Positions 9,863-17,626 of a stretch of 64,000 nucleotides of DNA are shown piece by piece. Both the position numbers and the translations under genes were made by a program. Each line of letters opens with the position of its first letter. Positions within the stretch are counted from its first letter, which is position 1. A model generated the notes under the pieces. That model made no database searches and was not told where the DNA came from. It saw only the letters and a list, made by a program, of their open reading frames with translations. The stretch is from JACJYM01 sp965230495 (GTDB taxonomy: Bacteria; Bacteroidota; Bacteroidia; Chitinophagales; Saprospiraceae): positions 2,170,001-2,234,000 of the forward strand of contig OZ246004.1 of NCBI GenBank assembly GCA_965230495.1. Direction: 5' to 3'.

Positions 9863-11590
9863 TTGATAAATATTTATCCCATAGTTCATCGAGGCAAAAA
9901 GCGAATAGCAATACACATTACAAGAGAATATAAAACCGTGCTAAAAAAGCTTAAATCAATACCATCACTAGCGTATACTAAGACGCATAGATGTTGGTAT
10001 ATAGACTATAATAATTCAAGTTATCACCAATTACTGGCAACCAATATTCCTATTAATATTATAGACAAAAAAACTGACACCACTATAGAGGCCATCTCTG
10101 AAAGTGATAATATCAGTATACCGAAGAATAATTCTGAGGGTTTTTCAGTATTGCCTAAAGATGGTATTAAGGCTACTGACATATCAAATACTCATTTGAA
10201 AAAACTGTCTATAGAATGGAATAATCGACATTTTCTTATTTCAACTCGATATAAAAAAAGAGATATTGATTTTATCAAAGAACTCAATGCTTCTTGGTGG
10301 AATAACAAACATCAAAAATGGATAACAAAAGGTAACGTCTCGAACTTAGAAAAACTCCAATCATATTTTTCTTACTGGAGTATAGATGAATATGATCGAT
10401 TGTATAATTTAATAGCCAAGACAGATCATCCAGCCATCATTGAACTATATATTAGTCCAGAATTTTCTGACAAGATATTAATCAAATTAAGCGGTTATGG
10501 TATAGATTTTAATTTTATCAAGCAACTCTCAGAAAGAAGCTATGATAAAATTTATAAAAGGTGGATAATCCCTTATAACCATAAGTTAATTAATAGACTG
10601 ATATCGTACTACAAGGAGAAAGGAGTAAAGATAGTCAATAGAATTCCTTCATCCAAAGGACACTATTTGAAACCAAAACTAAGTATAAAGCAAAGACAAA
10701 ATCATTTATTGTCAAAATGGTCATGTGTTTCGAGAGAGATACTTCTGGTATATACTGACACGATGATCCAACAAAAGTACAGTTGGAGAACCATAAGCAC
10801 CTATACTAGGGAGTTTGGTAAAATGTTGAGTTTCTTTCATCCTTTGGAACCAAACATATTGATAGCCAAGGATATAAATCGATATATCCGTCAATTAATT
10901 AATATGAATACTTCTGAGAGTCATATCAATAAAGTGGTAAGTGCGATCAAATTCTATTATACTAAAGTGGCCTTTATCCCACATTTTGAAATAGAGAGGG
11001 TAAAAAGACCGCGAAGGTACAAGCATCTACCTACCATCTTGAGTATCCATGAAGTAGACGCTATGTTGAGAAGTACACAGAACTTAAAGCACATTTGTTT
11101 GCTCTATACGCTATATGGAGGCGGTATGCGTGTAAACGAAGTGCTAGAGTTAAGGGTCCAAGATATTTTATGGGATCGAAATCAGATATTTATTCGAAGA
11201 GCAAAAGGCAAAAAGGATAGAGTTATTATGCTAAGTGACACTTTGAAATCAGTATTAGGTCTTTATATTGACACTTACAAGCCTATGTATTGGCTGTTTG
11301 AAGGAAAAGATAAGAAGACGAGTTATTCTTCTAGCAGTATCCAAAAGTTAGTAAAACGAGCAGCTCAAAAAGTTGGAATAAGAAGAAGAGTCACACCACA
11401 TACACTTCGACACTGTTTTGCTACACATCTTCTAGATCAGGGCACTGATGTTCGTTATATTCAGGAATTACTCGGACATAAAAACGTCAATACAACAATG
11501 ATATATACTCATGTCACAAAAAGCATGAGCACTAATATTACAAGTCCATTAGATCGACTGTCAATGAAGAATTCGAAAAAAGCGGAATAA
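9863..11590 (+). CDS. Integron-associated tyrosine recombinase with three N-terminal HARP-like repeats
   Basis: This 575-residue protein starts at TTG. The C-terminal half is a complete tyrosine recombinase: a SAM-like core-binding domain (about 287-372) and the catalytic residues R423 (GGGMRVNE), K448 (AKGKKDR), H513 and R516 (TPHTLRH), H539 (LLGHKN) and Y548 (MIYTHV), ending in SPLDRL. It is XerC/D-like and lacks the insertion that marks IntI between the beta hairpin and the HxxR box. Residues 1-285 hold three related modules ending in CWYIDYN (about 44-50), KWITKGN (152-158) and RWIIPYN (233-239), resembling HARP-type repeats. The stop codon is 30 bp before the first cassette core, in the same orientation. 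It is inferred to integrate and excise the cassettes. Confidence 0.93.
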   Translation: MINIYPIVHRGKKRIAIHITREYKTVLKKLKSIPSLAYTKTHRCWYIDYNNSSYHQLLATNIPINIIDKKTDTTIEAISESDNISIPKNNSEGFSVLPKDGIKATDISNTHLKKLSIEWNNRHFLISTRYKKRDIDFIKELNASWWNNKHQKWITKGNVSNLEKLQSYFSYWSIDEYDRLYNLIAKTDHPAIIELYISPEFSDKILIKLSGYGIDFNFIKQLSERSYDKIYKRWIIPYNHKLINRLISYYKEKGVKIVNRIPSSKGHYLKPKLSIKQRQNHLLSKWSCVSREILLVYTDTMIQQKYSWRTISTYTREFGKMLSFFHPLEPNILIAKDINRYIRQLINMNTSESHINKVVSAIKFYYTKVAFIPHFEIERVKRPRRYKHLPTILSIHEVDAMLRSTQNLKHICLLYTLYGGGMRVNEVLELRVQDILWDRNQIFIRRAKGKKDRVIMLSDTLKSVLGLYIDTYKPMYWLFEGKDKKTSYSSSSIQKLVKRAAQKVGIRRRVTPHTLRHCFATHLLDQGTDVRYIQELLGHKNVNTTMIYTHVTKSMSTNITSPLDRLSMKNSKKAE

Positions 11591-11626
11591 AAAGATAGAT
11601 TTGTTCCTGATATAGATAAGTTAGTC
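11591..11626 (+). other. attI-like recombination site
   Basis: The core GTTAGTC lies at 11620-11626, 30 bp after the recombinase stop codon. It matches exactly the reverse complement of the inverse core GACTAAC (13001-13007) at the end of cassette 1, so the junction G^TT at 11620/11621 is the left edge of the array. No full attC palindrome surrounds it, as expected for an attI. Direct or inverted recombinase boxes to the left are not obvious. Confidence 0.75.
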
Positions 11627-11639
11627 AGAATATTAGAAT

Positions 11640-13052
11640 ATGATAGAAAAGATATATAGAGATAAAAGTGAGATTGATTTTGAAAATCTCTGGGAGAAAG
11701 GTACGATTGTCTTTGATGCCAATGTATTATTGGACTTGTATAGATTGCCGTTGTCTGCACGTGATGACTTACTTAATATTTTAAAAAACGAGAAGATCAA
11801 TAAAAATATTTGGATACCATTTCAAGTAAAGTTGGAATTTCTAAATAATAGACACAATGCAATTGGAGATCAAAAAAGTAAATTTCAAACTGTAAAAAAC
11901 ATTATAGAAAAGACTATAAATCAGTATGATGATATGGTTAACGAAATGAAATCAGAACTGAAAAAACTTAAACTTAAAGAAAGACATTCCTTAATCGAAC
12001 CTGAAAAATATTTAAAAAACAAGAAGCTAAATAAAGGACGAAAGAATCTTGAGAAATTTATCAACAACTTAAATAAGTTAGAGAAAGAACAAATTGATGT
12101 ACATCAAGATGATAAACTCAAAACGGACATCTTAGAACTTTTTAAGGATAAAACTGGACCTTGTCTAACTGAGGAAAATCTTCAAAAAATCTATAAGGAT
12201 GGAGCCACCAGATATGAAAAGGAAATTCCACCAGGATATAAAGATTCTGGCAAACCTGGTTCATATTTTTATGGAGAAGTAGAATTAATTAGAAAATATG
12301 GTGATTTAATAGTCTGGAATGAAATAATTAAAAAAGTAAAAAAAGATAAAACCAAATTTTTGATATTTATTACAGGTGATGTCAAGGAAGATTGGTGGTA
12401 TGTAAAAAGAGGTAAGAGACTCGGTCCAAAATATGAATTGCTAAATGAGATTTACACTAAATCTCCTTCATTAGAAACTTTCTATATGTATGACACATCA
12501 GCATTCATGAGGTATGCGAAAGAAAAACTTGAATTGAATGTAAAAGAAGAATCAATAAAAGAATTTGAGTACTTATTAAAGGAAATAAAGAAAATACCTA
12601 AATTAAAACTTCCTCAAACACTTAGTAATCTTTCAGATGTATTAAACAACGTCATTGAAATGTTCGGAAAATTAAAAGTTTCCATTAAAGGAACGCTAAA
12701 GTCCTTGCCATTAATAGACGTTCCTGAAAAGGCACTTTATAAAGCTTTTACAGAGATTTTCTCAAATGTTTTACATCACGGCATAGATAAAAAAGTGAAA
12801 ATATTAATCATGGAAACATCTGATAATGTGATTATTACGTTCAGAAATCGAATAGATGAAAACCGAATTAACTCAACTCCCTTAAGATCAAAGGGGTTGA
12901 ATGAACTTTGGAAGTCATTAGAAAACAAATATATTCAGACTAAATTCAATTGGAATGAGGATTATTTTAAAGTTGAATTGAAATTACCTATATATACTCT
13001 GACTAACAATATATATCATGCCATTCCTCCTTCGTCGGATCGTCAGATATAA
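11640..13052 (+). CDS. PIN-like (DUF4935-type) protein with C-terminal GHKL-ATPase-like domain (cassette 1)
   Basis: This 470-residue protein begins with a PIN-like nuclease core. IVFDANVLLDLYR (about 23-35) supplies the first acidic residue, IPFQVKLEFLNNR (about 59-71) follows, and FITGDVKEDWW (about 242-252) carries the late acidic cluster, as in the DUF4935/PIN_8 group. A charged helical insert separates these. Residues 340-455 resemble a histidine-kinase-type ATPase fold: an N-box-like FTEIFSNVLHHG (about 369-380) and a C-terminal beta strand set, without clear G boxes. Such proteins are suspected RNases in defence loci. The stop codon lies inside the cassette's own attC, so the last residues are encoded by the recombination site. 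It is the first cassette, closest to the recombinase. Confidence 0.75.
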   Translation: MIEKIYRDKSEIDFENLWEKGTIVFDANVLLDLYRLPLSARDDLLNILKNEKINKNIWIPFQVKLEFLNNRHNAIGDQKSKFQTVKNIIEKTINQYDDMVNEMKSELKKLKLKERHSLIEPEKYLKNKKLNKGRKNLEKFINNLNKLEKEQIDVHQDDKLKTDILELFKDKTGPCLTEENLQKIYKDGATRYEKEIPPGYKDSGKPGSYFYGEVELIRKYGDLIVWNEIIKKVKKDKTKFLIFITGDVKEDWWYVKRGKRLGPKYELLNEIYTKSPSLETFYMYDTSAFMRYAKEKLELNVKEESIKEFEYLLKEIKKIPKLKLPQTLSNLSDVLNNVIEMFGKLKVSIKGTLKSLPLIDVPEKALYKAFTEIFSNVLHHGIDKKVKILIMETSDNVIITFRNRIDENRINSTPLRSKGLNELWKSLENKYIQTKFNWNEDYFKVELKLPIYTLTNNIYHAIPPSSDRQI

Positions 13053-13065
13053 TTCTCCGTTATGA
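13001..13065 (+). other. attC site of cassette 1
   Basis: Inverse core GACTAAC (13001-13007) and core GTTATGA (13059-13065) enclose an imperfect inverted repeat (TATATATC with GATATA). The loop carries the shared motif CTCCTTCGTCG. The inverse core is the exact complement of the attI junction core GTTAGTC at 11620. Confidence 0.88.
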
Positions 13066-13480
13066 TTCAATTATTTTTCACACATCAGCCCCCATACCAG
13101 ATGCCTAAGGATGAATATTTATGTTGAAAATAAAACATTGTAATGGGGCTAAATTTTAGATCAAGTTTTACGACGAGTCGTGTTAAAAGCTTGCTTTTAA
13201 AAACGTAAGACGTTTAAAAACTTGCCAAAAGTTAGCGAATTTCAAGGACAATGTCAAGTTTTAATTAACTATTAAGGTCATCTTTTGTCAAAAAAACAGA
13301 CGCATATCATAGATAATGACGTCATATTTTTGCCATCGGCATTCCGATATGGGGAATAAGGGATGTTTTTGCTGTAAAAAATAACAACGATTGCTTAGCT
13401 TACAATTCATATGAATCTGAACATAACATTAGACATGCTCCATGACTTCCTATCGTCGTCACAGAGCATGTCATTATCCG
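13060..13480 (+). repeat. Non-coding integron cassette, copy 1 (cassette 2)
   Basis: This 421-bp cassette recurs at 16549-16969 and 18449-18869. The only difference I found is A at 13402, where the other two have G. It holds no convincing gene. Hairpin-forming segments follow each other: ACGAC/GTCGT, TTAAAAGC/GCTTTTAA, AAACGT/ACGTTT (about 13170-13220), and AAAACTTG paired at distance with CAAGTTTT. There is also a palindrome ATGACGTCAT and the box TATTTTTG (13325-13332). The longest plus-strand micro-ORF is 22 codons (13316-13384), starting MTSYFCHRH and ending CFCCKK. The ends coincide exactly with the cassette cores, so it moves as a cassette. Possible roles are a mobile promoter, small RNA or micropeptide. 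Confidence 0.88.
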
Positions 13481-13486
13481 TTGTGC
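13421..13486 (+). other. attC site of cassette 2
   Basis: Inverse core ACATAAC (13421-13427) and core GTTGTGC (13480-13486) enclose the perfect arms GACATGCTC and GAGCATGTC. The inverse core matches the cassette's own starting core (GTTATGA) at 6 of 7 bases. Confidence 0.88.
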
Positions 13487-13523
13487 GTCAGCAACAAAAC
13501 TAAAAGTAGATAAAATTAAAAAT

Positions 13524-13961
13524 ATGAATACGAAAAAATTTAAACTGCTCTCTTTTATGATTTTAATTGCTATTAATTCATATGGACAAATAGAACAAGA
13601 TAGTATAAGTACTGTACAAAAAATTGAAAAGCAAGTCGAAAAAAAGGCTGACGTTCAACAATTAGAAGTTCCTATTTATAAATTATTTCCAACAGAAAAC
13701 TACTGGACATTTCTTAAGTTGGATACAAGAAATGGAAAAATCTGGCAAGTTCATTTTAGTATATCTGATGGTTACGATGGTGAACTCATTTTGAATTCAC
13801 GTTCACTTATCTGGGATGATAAGGAAATTAGCGGTAGGTTTAACCTTCACCCCACTAATAACATGTTTAACTTTATATTAATTGACCAATTGAACGGAAA
13901 TACATATCAAGTACAATGGAATAACGAGGAAAGTAAGCGATTTGTCAGCCGCCTTTATTAA
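13524..13961 (+). CDS. Secreted protein of unknown function (cassette 3)
   Basis: This 145-residue protein has a signal peptide (KKFKLLSFMILIAINSYG, cleaved before QIEQ). A Lys/Glu-rich linker follows, then a small beta-rich domain starting YKLFPTENYWTFLKLDTRNGKIW. I recognise this Y-K-L-F-P-T-x-N-x-W-T-F-x-K-L-D-T pattern from uncharacterised periplasmic or secreted proteins of Bacteroidetes; no function is known to me. It is the only gene in the cassette, begins 44 bp after the core, and stands directly behind non-coding cassette 2. Confidence 0.7.
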   Translation: MNTKKFKLLSFMILIAINSYGQIEQDSISTVQKIEKQVEKKADVQQLEVPIYKLFPTENYWTFLKLDTRNGKIWQVHFSISDGYDGELILNSRSLIWDDKEISGRFNLHPTNNMFNFILIDQLNGNTYQVQWNNEESKRFVSRLY

Positions 13962-13986
13962 ATCCAGTGAGAAATAAAAGCCGAAC

Positions 13987-14051
13987 GCACAACACTAGAT
14001 AAGACTGAACTTCCTCCTTCGTCGTTGCTCAGCTTATCATTCCCGTTAGTG
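13987..14051 (+). other. attC site of cassette 3
   Basis: Inverse core GCACAAC (13987-13993) and core GTTAGTG (14045-14051) enclose the arms GATAAGACTGA and TCAGCTTATC; the loop has CTCCTTCGTCG. The inverse core is the exact complement of the cassette's starting core GTTGTGC at 13480. Confidence 0.88.
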
Positions 14052-14058
14052 ATAATTT

Positions 14059-14964
14059 ATGAACAGAAATAAAAACATATCATTTCAAATCATATCAGAT
14101 GCAAAAAGGCTATTTGCACAAAATAATTGGACTGTTGATTCAAAAAATGAAAATAGTAAGTTCAATAAGTTTTGTAATACACTTAGCTATTTAAATCAAG
14201 AACAAACTAACCTAATTCTTGAATTGACAAGCCGTTTTGAGATTTATCCGTTAGCAAGTTTGATTTCAAATTTAGTTAACTCAATTAATCATATTCCGAA
14301 GGAAATACGTGATAATACTTCAAGATTCTTTGTCTATCCATTGAGTAAGCCGTTTAAGATTATTAGAGGCTCAGCAACTCGACAAAATCAAGGAAAACCT
14401 AAAAGCAGTCACTTCTTATTTTACATGTTTGACTCAATGGAAGAAGCAGTATTAGATGATCATGATAAGTTTTACTTTGAGATGAATTTGAATAAAATTA
14501 TGGCAAATTTTAATCCTGAAGAAGATAAATTTCTTTTAATTGACGACTTCATTGGGACAGGTGATACAGCAGTAACAAATTGCAAGTTGTTTTTTGAACT
14601 CGAAGCTGGTGGTCAAAAATTGAGTGAAAACCACATTCTTATTGCGACAATCGCAGCTCAGAAAGAAGGTGTAAATAGAATTAAAAATGAACTGAACATT
14701 GATGTATTTGCTGACCACATAAGAAGCAAAGGAATTACAGATCAATACGTAGGGACAGAATTAAAAGAGAAAACAGATTTAATGAATAGCATAGAAAATC
14801 GACTTTTCTCAATCGACTTTCTACGGAAATACCGGTTTGGTTATGGTGAATGTGAAGCACTAATTAAGTTTCTAAAACCTCCAAACAATACATTTCCTCT
14901 TTATTGGGCAAAGTCTGCAAGAAATAAACCAACATTTCCACGTCATACTAAATCTAAATTATGA
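14059..14964 (+). CDS. Phosphoribosyltransferase-fold effector of a retron-like system (cassette 4)
   Basis: This 301-residue protein has the PRPP-binding loop LLIDDFIGTGDTA (residues 159-171), with paired acidic residues before G-T-G-D-T, as in type I phosphoribosyltransferases. The N-terminal 150 residues are helical and without a recognised domain. It overlaps the next gene by 4 bp (ATGA), and a reverse transcriptase follows in the same cassette. Retrons of type III are described as pairing a PRTase and a winged-helix protein with their RT, and this gene order fits. The effector is inferred to be toxic when released by a phage trigger. A housekeeping role is unlikely given the context. The start is 13 bp after the cassette core. 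Confidence 0.8.
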   Translation: MNRNKNISFQIISDAKRLFAQNNWTVDSKNENSKFNKFCNTLSYLNQEQTNLILELTSRFEIYPLASLISNLVNSINHIPKEIRDNTSRFFVYPLSKPFKIIRGSATRQNQGKPKSSHFLFYMFDSMEEAVLDDHDKFYFEMNLNKIMANFNPEEDKFLLIDDFIGTGDTAVTNCKLFFELEAGGQKLSENHILIATIAAQKEGVNRIKNELNIDVFADHIRSKGITDQYVGTELKEKTDLMNSIENRLFSIDFLRKYRFGYGECEALIKFLKPPNNTFPLYWAKSARNKPTFPRHTKSKL

Positions 14965-15320
14965 ACGAAAGAAAATTCAAGTCATATGTGCTTAAGTTGG
15001 TTGATAAAGATGGAAATGTTGAGCCATTGTTAGATTTAGGCTACAACTATGCTGAAATTGCAGATATTATCGAGAACCTTATTTCAACTGGATTAGTAAT
15101 AAATGACAATGGAATTTTGAGTTTAAGTGAAAATGGTATATCTTTCATAAACAATGAATCAAAGGATTCAAATAAAAAACATAAACAAATCTGGATTGAG
15201 CCTGAACATCATAGTCGTATAGATAAACTCAAATTAAATGAAGTATATCTTCCAGAATTAGAAGAGTTATGGATGTTCGACAATCCAATAAAGAGTTCGA
15301 CTGACGAGTCGTCAGTCTAG
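14961..15320 (+). CDS. Small winged-helix protein of a retron-like system (cassette 4)
   Basis: This 119-residue protein overlaps the PRTase stop codon by 4 bp, so the two are translationally coupled. Residues 1-70 fit a winged-helix pattern: a short helix with LVDKDGNVEPLLDLG, then YAEIADIIENLISTGLVI, and a wing NDNGILSLSENGISFI. The C-terminal part is acidic (YLPELEELWMFDN). Type III retrons commonly have such a second small protein beside the PRTase. A perfect inverted repeat (GACTGACGA / TCGTCAGTC, 15299-15317) spans its last codons and may begin the downstream structured RNA or attenuate transcription. Confidence 0.7.
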   Translation: MNERKFKSYVLKLVDKDGNVEPLLDLGYNYAEIADIIENLISTGLVINDNGILSLSENGISFINNESKDSNKKHKQIWIEPEHHSRIDKLKLNEVYLPELEELWMFDNPIKSSTDESSV

Positions 15321-15456
15321 TAAGGGAACTTACTTACAAGCTCATATCGCAGTTTTAAGCTGAAATCAAAGATATTCATCTCAAAACCGCTCCTATTTAG
15401 TTACCGAATTGGAAAGCAAATTGCTTTCCAATCGGTAAAGGTAACTTTATGACATT
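15299..15456 (+). ncRNA. Candidate retron msr-msd RNA (cassette 4)
   Basis: The region between the winged-helix gene and the RT gene is non-coding and highly structured. A 9-bp perfect inverted repeat lies at 15299-15317. A small GTAAG/CTTAC stem starts near 15319 and a CAG/CTG stem near 15350-15362. A long hairpin occupies 15401-15438, with arms starting TTACCGAATTGG and ending CCAATCGGTAA (18 bp with one bulged A). That hairpin is enclosed by AGTTACC (15399-15405) and GGTAACT (15440-15446). The position just upstream of the RT and the long hairpin are as expected for an msd. I could not fix the a1/a2 pair or the branching G. Confidence 0.55.
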
Positions 15457-16479
15457 TTGAATTATACAGAATACAGGAAAAGCTTCATAGCGAAATGTGA
15501 AAAACACAATTATCCTCCACATATAGTAGAGAATTGTTTGGATTATGCAAGAACTCTATTATCTAAAGAGCTCCCTGTAATTTACAATACAACTCATCTC
15601 TCTAATAGTGTTGGATATACTAAAAGCTACTTGAAAAGAGCAGCGAAATATTCAACATTCTTTTACAAGGACTATTCAATACCAAAGAAAACAGGTGGGA
15701 CAAGAGAAATAAGTGAACCTCTTACAAGTTTAAAAGAAATCCAAAATTGGATATTACACAATATTCTTTACAAGATTAAAGTCAGTCGTTATGCAAAAGC
15801 TTACATTAAAAATAGATCAATAATAAATCATGTGAAATATCATGATAATCAAGAATATGTACTTACTCTAGATATTAAAAATTTCTTTCCTTCCTTAGCT
15901 TTTGATACAATAAAGTCAACTTTCCATTCATTTGGCTATAACGATATTGTGTCTGATTTGCTAGCTAAATTATGCATGAGGGATTCTGTACTTCCTCAAG
16001 GAGCTCCAACTAGTCCATATTTAACTAACATCATTATGTATGGTTTTGATGAAACCACTGGAAAGGAAATAAGAGATAAAGGACTTCATTACACAAGATA
16101 TGCTGATGATATAGCGATATCAGGCAATATTAATGACAAAGATGAAATCATAAAATCAATTTCAGATAAATTAGAAATTTTAGGATTGGAACTTAAACCT
16201 GAAAAGACGAAGTTCATGAGACAAAGTGAACGTCAAATTGTGACAGGAATAGTTGTTAATCAAAAGATTCAGGTTCCAAGAAAATTAAGAAGAAAACTAA
16301 GACAGTCTATGTTTTACATTTCGAAGCATGGATTAGATGACCATATGAAAAAAGTCTCAATTAAAAAGAAAAACTACTTAAGACATTTACTTGGAACTGC
16401 CAACTATATCTCATTCATCAACCCTAAAGACGAAGAGGTAAGAGATTATATAAAAGAGCTTCATAAACTATTGGAATAA
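15457..16479 (+). CDS. Retron-type reverse transcriptase (cassette 4)
   Basis: This 340-residue protein begins at TTG, directly after the structured RNA. Reverse transcriptase motifs are complete: LTLDIKNFFPS with the first catalytic Asp at 139, LPQGAPTSPYLTN (179-191), YADD at 215-218, and VTG at 262-264 in IVTGIVVN. VTG is the retron region Y motif. The retron NAxxH position is probably N124...H129 (NHVKYH). It lacks the thumb and maturase domains of group II intron RTs and is about the usual size for retron RTs. Together with the two upstream genes and the hairpin RNA it would form a type III-like retron held in one 2.5-kb cassette. It would act in the cytosol, making msDNA that restrains the PRTase (inference). 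Confidence 0.88.
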   Translation: MNYTEYRKSFIAKCEKHNYPPHIVENCLDYARTLLSKELPVIYNTTHLSNSVGYTKSYLKRAAKYSTFFYKDYSIPKKTGGTREISEPLTSLKEIQNWILHNILYKIKVSRYAKAYIKNRSIINHVKYHDNQEYVLTLDIKNFFPSLAFDTIKSTFHSFGYNDIVSDLLAKLCMRDSVLPQGAPTSPYLTNIIMYGFDETTGKEIRDKGLHYTRYADDIAISGNINDKDEIIKSISDKLEILGLELKPEKTKFMRQSERQIVTGIVVNQKIQVPRKLRRKLRQSMFYISKHGLDDHMKKVSIKKKNYLRHLLGTANYISFINPKDEEVRDYIKELHKLLE

Positions 16480-16487
16480 AAAACTAT

Positions 16488-16554
16488 CACTAACAATAGA
16501 TACCACAGCATATCCTCCTTCGTCGGAGACGCTGGGTATCATTATCCGTTATGA
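16488..16554 (+). other. attC site of cassette 4
   Basis: Inverse core CACTAAC (16488-16494) and core GTTATGA (16548-16554) enclose the arms GATACCACAGC and GCTGGGTATC; the loop has CTCCTTCGTCG. The inverse core is the exact complement of the starting core GTTAGTG at 14045. This fixes the whole 2,503-bp retron block as one cassette. Confidence 0.9.
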
Positions 16555-16969
16555 TTCAATTATTTTTCACACATCAGCCCCCATACCAGATGCCTAAGGA
16601 TGAATATTTATGTTGAAAATAAAACATTGTAATGGGGCTAAATTTTAGATCAAGTTTTACGACGAGTCGTGTTAAAAGCTTGCTTTTAAAAACGTAAGAC
16701 GTTTAAAAACTTGCCAAAAGTTAGCGAATTTCAAGGACAATGTCAAGTTTTAATTAACTATTAAGGTCATCTTTTGTCAAAAAAACAGACGCATATCATA
16801 GATAATGACGTCATATTTTTGCCATCGGCATTCCGATATGGGGAATAAGGGATGTTTTTGCTGTAAAAAATAACAACGATTGCTTAGCTTGCAATTCATA
16901 TGAATCTGAACATAACATTAGACATGCTCCATGACTTCCTATCGTCGTCACAGAGCATGTCATTATCCG
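16549..16969 (+). repeat. Non-coding integron cassette, copy 2 (cassette 5)
   Basis: This 421-bp copy has the same ends as cassette 2, with G where copy 1 has A at 13402. It follows the retron cassette and precedes cassette 6. No gene is present. With attC_4 before it, it makes up the gene-free stretch 16480-17030. Confidence 0.88.
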
Positions 16970-16975
16970 TTAGGC
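16910..16975 (+). other. attC site of cassette 5
   Basis: Inverse core ACATAAC (16910-16916) and core GTTAGGC (16969-16975), with arms GACATGCTC and GAGCATGTC. Its sequence is the same as attC_2 up to the core, which belongs to the next cassette. Confidence 0.88.
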
Positions 16976-17030
16976 ACAAGCAGGTAAAGCAAGGAAATGG
17001 AAGACATGCTCTTAGAAAAGTTGAAATTAA

Positions 17031-17525
17031 ATGAAGAAACAAGAATTAATTGATTATATAAATAAGCATGATAACGGAGAAACAGAGAATGGCTTTGAAT
17101 TCAAGCTAAATATTGAACATTTTGGAAATCAAATAGATATTCTAGTTGATAATATTTCAAGTGTAAATGCCGAACCCCAAATTTCAATTCTCACAGAAAT
17201 AATTACCGACTTACAACTGTTCAATCCCAATAAAATTAATTGGTTCAAGGAAAAAATATGGAATCATTATTCGAGAAACATGAAAAGTGCTTGGTTTGGT
17301 TTTGTAAACTATGAAGGATTTCAGAATGAAGAGGATGCTAATTATGCACATTTTAAATTTAATTCTAAAGATGATGCCTATAAAGCCTTAAAACTTGGCT
17401 GTGTCGTAATATATGTATATAAAAAAGGAATTAGAAATTTTGATTTAGTGTTTTCTTGCCCATGGGAATTAGAACATGGAATAACAATAGGTGTATCAAA
17501 TCATCAATTTAGTCACATAGAATGA
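17031..17525 (+). CDS. Hypothetical protein (cassette 6)
   Basis: This 164-residue soluble protein has no signal peptide. The C-terminal half has an aromatic core (MKSAWFGFVNYEGF, FKFNSKDDAYKALKLGCVVIYVY) and a closing motif CPWELEHGITIG. A W-x-x-E-H-G ending occurs in some bacterial immunity-like families, so it may be an antitoxin or immunity protein, but I do not recognise it with confidence. It is the only gene of its cassette, preceded by a 61-bp leader and by non-coding cassette 5. Confidence 0.65.
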   Translation: MKKQELIDYINKHDNGETENGFEFKLNIEHFGNQIDILVDNISSVNAEPQISILTEIITDLQLFNPNKINWFKEKIWNHYSRNMKSAWFGFVNYEGFQNEEDANYAHFKFNSKDDAYKALKLGCVVIYVYKKGIRNFDLVFSCPWELEHGITIGVSNHQFSHIE

Positions 17526-17540
17526 TAAATAAAAGCCTGT

Positions 17541-17609
17541 GCCTAACAATGTGTAGCACATCATAGCCACCTATCGGCGGGCTACGAAGGCTACACTTCA
17601 CCGTTAGTG
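17541..17609 (+). other. attC site of cassette 6
   Basis: Inverse core GCCTAAC (17541-17547) and core GTTAGTG (17603-17609) enclose the arms TGTGTAGC and GCTACAC, with further AGCC/GGCT pairing. The inverse core is the exact complement of the starting core GTTAGGC at 16969. Confidence 0.88.
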
Positions 17610-17626
17610 ATAACCAAAAGGAAAAA

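Noticed and set aside
9863..11590. Recombinase as a phage or ICE integrase
   Set aside because: No phage, conjugation or excisionase genes are near and no tRNA attachment site is present, while attI-like and attC-like sites follow directly.
13325..13332. TATTTTTG in the non-coding cassette as a proven promoter
   Set aside because: It fits the -7 consensus, but no -33 TTG lies at a workable distance and the sequence is AT-rich, so I list it only as a possibility.
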